Part shown: positions 35,270 through 42,400 of the stretch, in pieces | Layout of the letters: each line of letters opens with the position of its first letter | How positions within the stretch are numbered: the first letter of the stretch is position 1 | Origin: Gammaproteobacteria bacterium | Lineage (GTDB): Bacteria; Pseudomonadota; Gammaproteobacteria; Thiohalomonadales; Thiohalomonadaceae | Length of the DNA stretch: 48,403 bases | Direction of reading: 5' to 3' | Assembly: GCA_003252455.1 (NCBI GenBank) | Contig: QKED01000054.1 | Location: 1 to 48,403 of the forward strand | Program-made: the position numbers and the translations under genes | Notes under the pieces: model-generated | The model's database searches: none | What the model was told of the DNA's origin: nothing | The model's input: only the letters and a program-made list of their open reading frames with translations

Positions 35270-38086
35270 ATGCACAAGACCCTGCTCATCGGCTGGGACG
35301 CCGCCGATTGGAAGGTGATCCACCCTCTCATCGAGGCGGGCAAGATGCCCCACCTCGCCGCCCTCATCGAGCGCGGCGTGATGGGCAACCTGAGCACCCT
35401 GCAGCCGGTGCTCTCGCCCATGCTCTGGACCTCCATCGCCACCGGCAAGCGCCCGTTCAAACACGGCGTGCTCGGCTTTACCGAGCCGACCCCGGACGGC
35501 GCCGGGGTGCAACCTGTCAGTCACCAATCGCGGACCTGTCGCGCCCTGTGGAACATCCTCCACCAGCAGGGCCATGCCAGCCAGGTGGTCGGCTGGTGGC
35601 CCTCGCACCCCGCCGAACCGATCCACGGCGCCATGGTCTCCAACCACTTTCAGAGCGCCATCGGCCCGCCCGACCAGCCTTGGCCCCTGCCCCCCGGCAC
35701 GATCTATCCGCCAGCGCTGGCCGAGACCCTCGCCGAGCTGCGCATCAACCCCAACGAGCTGCCCCCCGACGCCATCCTCCCCTTCATCCCACGCGCTGCG
35801 GAGATCGACCAGGAGAGCGACCAGCGCCTCGGTGCGGCGGCCAAGATCGTCGCCGAATGCGCCAGCGTGCACGCCGCCGCCACCTGGCTGCTGCAACACC
35901 GCGAGTGGGACCTAGCGGCCATCTACTACGACGCCATCGACCACTTCTGCCACGGCTTCATGCGCTACCACCCGCCGCGCCGTGAGCATGTCGACGAACG
36001 CGACTTCGCGCTCTACTCCGGTGTGGTCGAGGCGGCCTACCGCTTCCACGACATGCTCCTCGGCGGCCTCCTAGCCTTGGTACCCGACGACACCACGGTG
36101 GTGATCTGCTCCGACCACGGCTTCCACTCCGACCACCTGCGCCCACACGGCATCCCCAACGAGCCGGCAGGCCCGGCCATCGAGCACCGCGACTTCGGCA
36201 TCTTCGTCATGGCCGGTCCCGGTATCCGCAAGGACGCCCTGGTGCACGGCGCCGGACTGCTCGACATCACCCCCACCCTGCTGGTGCATTGGGGCCTGCC
36301 GGTGGGCGAAGACATGGACGGTAAGCCCCTGCTGGAGGTGTTCGAGAACCCTCCCGAGGTGCAGCACATCCCCAGCTGGGACAGTGTGGAGGGCCCCGAC
36401 GGGCGCCTCGACCAGACGCTGCAGGTCGCCCCACTCGCCGCCAAGGAGGCGCTCGATCAGCTCATCGCCCTCGGCTACATCGAACCCCTGGGCGAAGACC
36501 ATCGCGCCGCCGTGGAGAACACCACGCGCGAACTCAAGTACAACCTGGCGCGCAGCTACATGGACGCCGACCGCCACCTGGACGCCATCCCCCTGCTCGC
36601 CGAGCTGCTGGAGGCGGAACCCGAACAGTCGCGTTTCGGCATCCAGCTCGCACAGTGCTATCGCAGTACCGGCGAGACCCAGGCCCTGCGCCAACTGGTC
36701 GAACAGCTCACCGAGCGACGCCTACAGAGCGCCGCGCAGGCGCGCGAGCAACTCAACGCCCTGCGTGAGGCCTACCAGGCCGCACACCCGGAGCGGGTCG
36801 GCGACGGCCCCCTCGACCTCTCCGAGCTCGACGAGACAGAGCGCCGCGAGTGGGAGCGTCAGCGCCAGCTCGCCCACATCACCCACTACGACCTCGACTA
36901 CCTTATGGGCTGTGTGCTGGTCGACGAGGGGCGTTTCGAGGAGGCCCTGGCCCTCTTCCGGCGGGCCGCCAAGGCCGACCCGAGCCGTCCCGGCCTGCAC
37001 CTACAGCTCGGCGAGGCGCTACTGCGCCTGCATCGCCACACCGAGGCCGAGGCCGCCTACCGCAAGGCACTGGCCATCGACCCGCTCAACGCCCATGCCC
37101 ACCTCGGTCTGGCACGCGCCCTCCTGCCCCAGCGACGCCCGGAACCGGCGGCCGAGCACGCCCTGGAGACGGTGCGCCTGCACCACCACTACCCCCTGGC
37201 ACACTATGTTCTCGGCCTCGCCCTACTGCGCCTTGGCAAGGTGACCGAGGCGGAGCGCGCACTGCGCGTGGCGGTGACGCAGAACCCCAACTTCCTACGC
37301 GCCCACCGCGTGCTGGCGCGCCTCTACCACCGCCACATCCCCAACCAGGGGGTGCGCATGCTCGAACACCTGCGCCTGTGCCGCGAGATCCGCCGCCGCC
37401 AGTTGCACACGCCGCCGCCCGGTGTCACCCCCGAGACCCCGGCGATCCCCGAGCCGCAACGGCTGCTGGGCGAGCGCCTGCCCGACGCCGAGAGCCGCGC
37501 CGACTTCATCGCCGTGGTCTCCGGCCTACCGCGCAGTGGCACCTCCATGCTGATGCAGATGGTACATGCGGGTGGTCGCCCAGCGCTCACCGACGGCGAG
37601 CGCAGCGCCGACCAGGACAACCCGCGCGGTTACTACGAACACGCCGGGGCCACCCGCCTGTTTCGTGACAGCGCCTGGCTCGACGGTGCCGAGGGGCAGG
37701 TGGTGAAGGTGGTGGCGCAACTGCTCCCCGCCCTCCCCCGCGACCACGCCTATCGGGTGATCTTCATCGAGCGAGAGCTCGACCAGGTGCTGCGCTCCCA
37801 GCGTGCCATGCTGCACAACCTCGGCCGCGATGCCGCGCGTCTGGAAGCGGATGAGCTCAAGCGCACCTATGCCGCTCAGTTGCGTCGGGTCAAGGTCTGG
37901 CTGGCACAGCAGCCACACATCCACACCCTCTATCTGCCCCACGCCGAGGTGATCGCCGACCCCAGCGCCAGTGCGGAACGCATCGCCCGCTTCCTCGGCG
38001 GCGGGCTGGACGTGGCGCGCATGGCCGCCTGTGTCGCCCCCGATCTGGTCCGTCAACAGCCCAGCGCACGCGTCGTCGAGGCCTGA
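35270..38086 (+). CDS. Alkaline-phosphatase-family / TPR / sulfotransferase fusion protein
   Basis: The 938-residue protein joins three modules. Residues about 1-400 form a type I phosphodiesterase/alkaline-phosphatase domain: metal aspartate D10 in GWDAADW, predicted nucleophile T54 in MLWTSIATG, D221/H225, and D282-H283 in CSDHGFHSD. Residues about 415-700 are tetratricopeptide repeats. Residues about 745-930 are a sulfotransferase domain with the PAPS-binding loop GLPRSGTSM (752-760) and DNPRGYYE. There is no signal peptide, so it is probably cytoplasmic. It likely acts on surface polymer or protein precursors with the PEP-CTERM protein. The long upstream open frame overlaps the PEP-CTERM gene and is not used. 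Confidence 0.85.
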   Translation: MHKTLLIGWDAADWKVIHPLIEAGKMPHLAALIERGVMGNLSTLQPVLSPMLWTSIATGKRPFKHGVLGFTEPTPDGAGVQPVSHQSRTCRALWNILHQQGHASQVVGWWPSHPAEPIHGAMVSNHFQSAIGPPDQPWPLPPGTIYPPALAETLAELRINPNELPPDAILPFIPRAAEIDQESDQRLGAAAKIVAECASVHAAATWLLQHREWDLAAIYYDAIDHFCHGFMRYHPPRREHVDERDFALYSGVVEAAYRFHDMLLGGLLALVPDDTTVVICSDHGFHSDHLRPHGIPNEPAGPAIEHRDFGIFVMAGPGIRKDALVHGAGLLDITPTLLVHWGLPVGEDMDGKPLLEVFENPPEVQHIPSWDSVEGPDGRLDQTLQVAPLAAKEALDQLIALGYIEPLGEDHRAAVENTTRELKYNLARSYMDADRHLDAIPLLAELLEAEPEQSRFGIQLAQCYRSTGETQALRQLVEQLTERRLQSAAQAREQLNALREAYQAAHPERVGDGPLDLSELDETERREWERQRQLAHITHYDLDYLMGCVLVDEGRFEEALALFRRAAKADPSRPGLHLQLGEALLRLHRHTEAEAAYRKALAIDPLNAHAHLGLARALLPQRRPEPAAEHALETVRLHHHYPLAHYVLGLALLRLGKVTEAERALRVAVTQNPNFLRAHRVLARLYHRHIPNQGVRMLEHLRLCREIRRRQLHTPPPGVTPETPAIPEPQRLLGERLPDAESRADFIAVVSGLPRSGTSMLMQMVHAGGRPALTDGERSADQDNPRGYYEHAGATRLFRDSAWLDGAEGQVVKVVAQLLPALPRDHAYRVIFIERELDQVLRSQRAMLHNLGRDAARLEADELKRTYAAQLRRVKVWLAQQPHIHTLYLPHAEVIADPSASAERIARFLGGGLDVARMAACVAPDLVRQQPSARVVEA

Positions 38087-38087
38087 A

Positions 38088-38153
38088 CCGCCACCCTAAA
38101 CGCCAACGCCCGTGGCCGTCTCCGACCACGGGCGTTGGCGTTTAGGGTGGCGG
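38088..38153. terminator. 28-bp perfect inverted repeat between convergent genes
   Basis: Arms of 28 bp (38088-38115 and 38126-38153) pair without mismatch around a 10-nt loop. It lies between the fusion gene (+) and nirD (-) with 1-3 bp on either side and works as a bidirectional terminator. There is no T-tract; the stem holds a few T-A pairs. Confidence 0.8.
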
Positions 38154-38156
38154 GCC

Positions 38157-38465
38157 TCAGGCGCTGAGCAGCACCATGCCGTCCACCACCTTCACCTCAC
38201 GGGTGCGCACGCAGCCCACGTCGGGGGCGATCGCCTCGCCACTGGAGAGGTCGATGCTCCAGTTGTGCAGCGGGCAGGCGACCGCGTTGCCGTAGACGAT
38301 CCCTTGAGAGAGCGGCCCGCCCTTGTGCGGGCAGCGATCGCGCAGGGCGAAGAGGCGATCGTCGGAGGTGCGGAAGATGGCGAACTCGCCCGCCTCGGTG
38401 ATGACGGTGCGGGCGCCCAGGCGCGGAATATCGTCCAGTTTGCCTACAGTGATCCAGTCGGACAT
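38157..38465 (-). CDS. nirD: Nitrite reductase small subunit (Rieske type)
   Basis: The 102-residue Rieske-fold protein carries the CPH and CPLH ligands of the [2Fe-2S] cluster in CPHKGGPLSQG and ACPLHNW. NirD partners NirB in NADH-dependent reduction of nitrite to ammonium in the cytoplasm. ATG 38465 is chosen; the frame upstream to 38546 lies in the intergenic region. It follows nirB after 92 bp. Confidence 0.94.
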   Translation of the reverse strand: MSDWITVGKLDDIPRLGARTVITEAGEFAIFRTSDDRLFALRDRCPHKGGPLSQGIVYGNAVACPLHNWSIDLSSGEAIAPDVGCVRTREVKVVDGMVLLSA

Positions 38466-38493
38466 GGTGTGATACCTCGATTCTGCATGAGGG

Positions 38494-38532
38494 CCGCAAG
38501 GGCGCGGGCGCTGCCGCAGACCGCCCTTGCGG
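38494..38532 (-). promoter_or_regulatory. Intergenic hairpin between nirB and nirD
   Basis: An 11-bp perfect stem (CCGCAAGGGCG with CGCCCTTGCGG) encloses a 17-nt loop. It may set the nirB:nirD mRNA ratio through processing or stability. Confidence 0.5.
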
Positions 38533-38557
38533 GGGCGTGGTGACACGGGCGTGGCGA

Positions 38558-40993
38558 TCAGGCCTCGGCCTTCATCGGCACGAACTCCAGACGGTGCTCG
38601 GGCTTGGTGTGCTCGGCCCAGGGGTCCTTCTGCCCGATACGCTGTGACTCCAGGAAGCGTGCGTAGAGCGCCTGACGCCCCGCCGCATCCTCGACGATGT
38701 GCTGCTTGACGTAGGGTAGACCGACACGCTCGACCCAGGGGGCGGTGCGTTCCAGATAGCGGGCGTTCTCGCGGTAGAGCTGCATGAAGGCCCCGGCGTA
38801 CTCCAGCACCTCGGCGTCGCTGGTGACGCGGCAGAGCATGTCGGTGACGCGCACCTTGAGGCCGCCGTTGCCGCCCACGTGCAGCTCCCAGGCACCATCG
38901 ATGCCGACCACGCCGAAGTCCTTGATGGTCGCCTCGGCACAGTTACGCGGGCAGCCGGAGACCGCCATCTTGTACTTGTGCGGGGTCCAGGAGGCCCAGG
39001 TCATCTTTTCGAGGTCTATGCCCATCTGGATCGCGTCCTGCGTGCCGAAGCGGCAGAACTGCGAGCCGATGCAGGTCTTCACCGTGCGCAGCGCCTTGCC
39101 GTAGGCGTGGCCGGAGACCAGGCCTGCGGCGTTGAGGTCGGCCCACATCTCGGGCAGTTGCTCCTTCTTCACGCCCACCAGGTCGATGCGCTGACCGCCG
39201 GTGATCTTCACCATCGGCACGTCGTACTTCTCGGCGGCGTCGGCGATGGCGCGCAGCTCGGCGGGGGTGGTGACGCCGCCCCAGATGCGCGGCACCACGG
39301 TGTAGGAGCGGTCCTTCTGGATGTTGGCGTGGGTGCGCTCGTTGATGAAGCGCGACGAGGGGTCATCGACCGCCTCGGCGGGCCAGCTGGCGAGCATGTA
39401 GTAGTTGAGCGCCGGGCGGCAGGTGGGGCAGCCATCGGGGGTGTGCCAGTCGAGGGCGCTCATGGCCTGCTCGCGGTTGGTCAGGCGCTGCTCCTTGACC
39501 GCCTTGATCACCTCGTCATGGGTGTAGTCGGTGCAGGCGCAGAGCGGCTTCTTGTCCGGGGCGACGTACTCGCCACCGACGGTGGCGGCGAGGATCTGCT
39601 CAACCAGGCCGGTACAGCCGCCGCAGGAGGCGCCCGCCTTGGTGTGCTTCTTCACCTCGTCGAGGGTGAAGAGGCCCTTCTCGCGCACGGCGTTGACGAT
39701 GTCACCCTTGCACACGCCGTTGCAGTCGCACACCTGGGCGCTGTCGGCCATGTGGTCGGCGGTGTTCTCGCCGCCGTGACCGGCGTCGGAGAGATGGGTG
39801 CGACCGAACATCAGCTGGTCGCGGTGGGCGGAGATGTCGGAGCCGTTGCGCAGCAGCTCGAAATACCAGGCGCCGTCGACGGTGTCGCCGTAGAGCACGC
39901 AGCCCTCGATCTTCTCGTCGCGGATCACCAGCTTTTTGTAGACGCCGCGCGCTGGGTCCTTCATGACGATGGACTCGGTCCCCTCACCGCCGGTGAAGTT
40001 ACCGGCGGAGAAGAGTTCGATACCGGTCACCTTGAGGCGGGTGGCGAGGGTGGTGCCCTCGTAGTGGCCGATGCCGTGGCGCGCCAGGTGGTTGGCGCAC
40101 ACCTTGCCCTGCTCGAACAGCGGTGCCACCAGGCCGTAGACATTGCCACGGTGCTGCACGCACTCGCCGACGGCGTAGATGGCCGGGTCGTAGGTGAGCA
40201 GGGTGTCGTCGACCACGATGCCGCGCTCGCAGTGCAGGCCGGACTCCTTGGCCAGCTGGATGTTGGGGCGGATGCCCACGGCCATCACCACCAGGTCGGC
40301 GGGGATCTCGCGGCCATCCTTGAGGCGCAGCGCCTGCACGCGCCCCTCGCCCACCAGGCACTCGGTGTTGGCGCCGGTGATGATGTTGAGGCCACGCCCC
40401 TCCAGCTCGCTCTGGAGCATCTTGGCCGACTCCTCGTCGAGCTGGCGCTCCATCAGCACGTCGGGCAGGTGGATGACGGTGACCGCCATGCCCTGGTTGA
40501 GCAGACCCACGGCGGCCTCTAGGCCGAGCAGGCCACCGCCGATGACCACGGCGTTCTTATGGCTGCCCGCGGCGGCGAGCATGGCGTCCACGTCGGCGAT
40601 GGTGCGAAAGCCGATGACGCCGTCGAGGTCGTGACCCGGCACGGGCAGGATGAAGGAGCTGGAGCCGGTGGCCAGCAGCAGGCGGTCGTACTCCGCCTCG
40701 GTGCCGTCGGCGGTGATCACCTTGCGCGCCTGACGGTCGATGCTCACCACCGGGGAGCCGGTATGCAGGGTGATGTTGTGCTCGGCATACCACTCGGGGC
40801 TGTTGAGGATGATGTCGTCGAACGACTTCTCGCCGGCCAGCACCGGGGAGAGCATGATGCGGTTGTAGTTGGGGTGCGGCTCGTCACCGAAGACGGTGAT
40901 CGCGTACATCTCCGGCTCTAGCTTGAGCAGCTCTTCGAGGGTGCGCACCCCGGCCATGCCGTTACCGATGAGGACCAGTTTCTCTCTCTGCAT
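38558..40993 (-). CDS. nirB: NADH-dependent nitrite reductase large subunit
   Basis: The 811-residue subunit reduces nitrite to ammonium. It has an FAD/NADH oxidoreductase domain (N-terminal LVLIGNGMAGVRTLEEL and the internal NAD motif VVIGGGLLGLEAAVGL), two BFD-like [2Fe-2S] cysteine regions (CDCNGVCKGDI and CACTDYTHDEV), and the siroheme/[4Fe-4S] domain with TCIGSQFC and GCPRNCAEA. The length is normal. GGAGC lies 9 nt before the ATG, right after a terminator in the leader. The promoter region suggests nitrogen control, which would fit an assimilatory role. Confidence 0.96.
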   Translation of the reverse strand: MQREKLVLIGNGMAGVRTLEELLKLEPEMYAITVFGDEPHPNYNRIMLSPVLAGEKSFDDIILNSPEWYAEHNITLHTGSPVVSIDRQARKVITADGTEAEYDRLLLATGSSSFILPVPGHDLDGVIGFRTIADVDAMLAAAGSHKNAVVIGGGLLGLEAAVGLLNQGMAVTVIHLPDVLMERQLDEESAKMLQSELEGRGLNIITGANTECLVGEGRVQALRLKDGREIPADLVVMAVGIRPNIQLAKESGLHCERGIVVDDTLLTYDPAIYAVGECVQHRGNVYGLVAPLFEQGKVCANHLARHGIGHYEGTTLATRLKVTGIELFSAGNFTGGEGTESIVMKDPARGVYKKLVIRDEKIEGCVLYGDTVDGAWYFELLRNGSDISAHRDQLMFGRTHLSDAGHGGENTADHMADSAQVCDCNGVCKGDIVNAVREKGLFTLDEVKKHTKAGASCGGCTGLVEQILAATVGGEYVAPDKKPLCACTDYTHDEVIKAVKEQRLTNREQAMSALDWHTPDGCPTCRPALNYYMLASWPAEAVDDPSSRFINERTHANIQKDRSYTVVPRIWGGVTTPAELRAIADAAEKYDVPMVKITGGQRIDLVGVKKEQLPEMWADLNAAGLVSGHAYGKALRTVKTCIGSQFCRFGTQDAIQMGIDLEKMTWASWTPHKYKMAVSGCPRNCAEATIKDFGVVGIDGAWELHVGGNGGLKVRVTDMLCRVTSDAEVLEYAGAFMQLYRENARYLERTAPWVERVGLPYVKQHIVEDAAGRQALYARFLESQRIGQKDPWAEHTKPEHRLEFVPMKAEA

Positions 40994-41007
40994 GGGATTT
41001 TTGCTCC

Positions 41008-41057
41008 AAAAAAAAAGCCCTAAGCGCAGGGACCATCTGGTCTTGCGCTTAGGGCTT
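41008..41057 (-). terminator. Intrinsic terminator in the nirB leader (attenuator)
   Basis: A 14-bp perfect stem (41015-41028 with 41044-41057) is followed on the minus strand by a run of about nine T residues, then at once by the nirB ribosome-binding site GGAGC. Its place inside the nirB leader, downstream of the promoter, means transcription into nirB must read through it. Confidence 0.85.
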
Positions 41058-41187
41058 CGTTACCCGAGTCAGCCGACGCGACTGACGTGTTGTAAGGTCT
41101 CTCAATCACCCCTCGGGCGGTACTCCCGAGGCGGCACCTTTACCCCCTCGGTCGCTCACCGACCCAGTGCGGGGCAGGATTGAACTG
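41058..41187 (-). ncRNA. Structured nirB leader with mutually exclusive stems
   Basis: On the minus strand, GTAAAGGT (41136-41143) pairs with ACCTTAC (41092-41098) and encloses a 7-bp hairpin (41125-41131 with 41111-41117). The same 41125-41131 segment can instead pair with 41146-41151, so two folds exclude each other. A further 7-bp hairpin is at 41068-41086, directly before the terminator. The layout is like antitermination leaders of nitrate-assimilation operons, but no hexaloop with the ANTAR A1/G4 pattern was found, so the signal is unknown. Confidence 0.55.
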
Positions 41188-41197
41188 CTCAGTCAAA

Positions 41198-41213
41198 TGC
41201 AGATTACGTGCCA
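41198..41213 (-). promoter_or_regulatory. Sigma-54 promoter for nirBD
   Basis: TGGCACG-N4-CTGCA on the minus strand matches the -24/-12 consensus TGGCACG-N4-TTGCA with one change, and the invariant GG and GC are correctly spaced. The start site would be near 41187, giving a leader of about 195 nt. Confidence 0.75.
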
Positions 41214-41279
41214 CAATCATTAAATGTATAAAATACATTGAGTTACGGCGATACATAGGGTGACACGGGGATGGTGGCA

Positions 41280-41296
41280 TGCACTACTTGTGTGCA
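41280..41296 (-). promoter_or_regulatory. NtrC-like enhancer site upstream of nirBD
   Basis: TGCACT-N5-TGTGCA differs from the NtrC consensus TGCACY-N5-GGTGCA by one base and is centred about 100 bp upstream of the predicted start. It sits in a 12-bp perfect inverted repeat (41273-41284 with 41292-41303). A weaker match, TGCACC-N5-GGGACA, lies at 41323-41339, four helical turns away. Confidence 0.6.
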
Positions 41297-41376
41297 TGCC
41301 ACCCTGCATGCGACGCCACCGCTGCACCGGGATGGGACAGAGAGAGGCGTCAAGTGGGGTGGATAGCGGGGTTGGG

Positions 41377-42147
41377 CTAAAGGTGTAGGGCCTGGGGGGT
41401 GACGCTGCCGACGGCCTCCTCGACCCACTGCATCAGGCGGCGCCACGCCTTGCGGTCGTGGTAGACGGCTCGCCCTTTCATCTCGACCACGCCGACGCCA
41501 TCCTCGGCGGCCTGCACATAGACCTGGGCGTCGCGCAGACGCGCCACCACGGGGATACCGGTCTCTTCGAGGAAGCTGTCGAGTAGGTGGTAGGCCTTGG
41601 TGTTCTCGCGCACGCGGTTGGCGATCACCCCGACGCGCACCTGCCCCGAGCGCACCCGGGGCAGCTTGTTGAGCTCGTTGAGGAAGATGCGCGCCGCATC
41701 GATGTCGATCACCGAGGCGAGCACCGGGATGAGCACCACGTCGACCTCACGCAACATATCGGCGAGGGGGAAGCCACCGACACCCGCTGGGGCATCGAGC
41801 ACCACGCGCTGGGCGTCGGGGGGCAGGCGGGTGGCGAAGGAGCGGGTCACCCCCCCAAGGGCGCGGTGAGGCGAGATGCCATAGATGCTCGGGGCGAGGT
41901 TGCTGCGGGTATCGAGCCAGCGGGAGCTGGAGCCCTGCGGGTCGTGGTCGATGAGTACGGTACGCAGCTCACTCCCGGCATAGAGCGAGGCGAGATTGAT
42001 GGCGACCGTGGTCTTACCACAGCCCCCCTTGGTGTTGGCGATCAGGATACGTAACGGCTTGTCCACAGGCTGGCCGCTCCCGAGGCCACGATGCTGCGCG
42101 CGGGCACCCTCCTTATCGCCACGACTGACGCCTCTGCTTCCCCACAT
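41377..42147 (-). CDS. Orphan ParA-family ATPase
   Basis: The ParA/MinD-type protein has a deviant Walker A, NTKGGCGKTT, Walker A' LIDHDPQGSSSRW and Walker B VVLDAPAG. A charged N-terminal stretch of about 32 residues precedes the fold. There is no partner parB beside it. ATG 42147 has GAGG 7 nt upstream; ATG 42153 and GTG 42165 are alternatives. It is divergent from the unrecognised helical protein at 42401 with an AT-rich 253-bp gap between. It may partition a cytoplasmic cargo other than the chromosome. Confidence 0.85.
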   Translation of the reverse strand: MWGSRGVSRGDKEGARAQHRGLGSGQPVDKPLRILIANTKGGCGKTTVAINLASLYAGSELRTVLIDHDPQGSSSRWLDTRSNLAPSIYGISPHRALGGVTRSFATRLPPDAQRVVLDAPAGVGGFPLADMLREVDVVLIPVLASVIDIDAARIFLNELNKLPRVRSGQVRVGVIANRVRENTKAYHLLDSFLEETGIPVVARLRDAQVYVQAAEDGVGVVEMKGRAVYHDRKAWRRLMQWVEEAVGSVTPQALHL

Positions 42148-42400
42148 GGTCATACCTCGATCCACGGTCTCTGCATCTCATTTCCCTCAGAAGGAGGATA
42201 GAGAGTGTAGGGCCACTAATGCAAGCGCTCAGCGGCCCAATCGCACAATATTATTCAATATCTTTCTTCTTATATTTCAGATTTATAGGACAACTTCTTC
42301 AGGTAATCTTTCTACTCCTTCACAGTGCGGGCTATTGTGACACCTGTAGGGCAGACGTTAGCATTGGCCCTCCCCTCCCCCGCTTGACCCGCCCTCGGCC
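42148..42400. promoter_or_regulatory. AT-rich divergent promoter region between parA-like and helical-protein genes
   Basis: The middle of this gap (about 42245-42320) is strikingly AT-rich for this genome, with TATTATTC and TTATATTTC stretches. It presumably holds back-to-back promoters; no single pair of elements stands out. Confidence 0.45.

Noticed and set aside
38879-40522. A 547-residue plus-strand open frame opposite nirB
   Set aside because: Low-complexity His/Gly/Val/Asp composition; nirB on the other strand is complete.
41068-41143. nirB leader as a cobalamin, Moco or ANTAR-bound RNA
   Set aside because: Conserved sequence boxes of known riboswitches and A1/G4 hexaloops were not found, so no known class is assigned.
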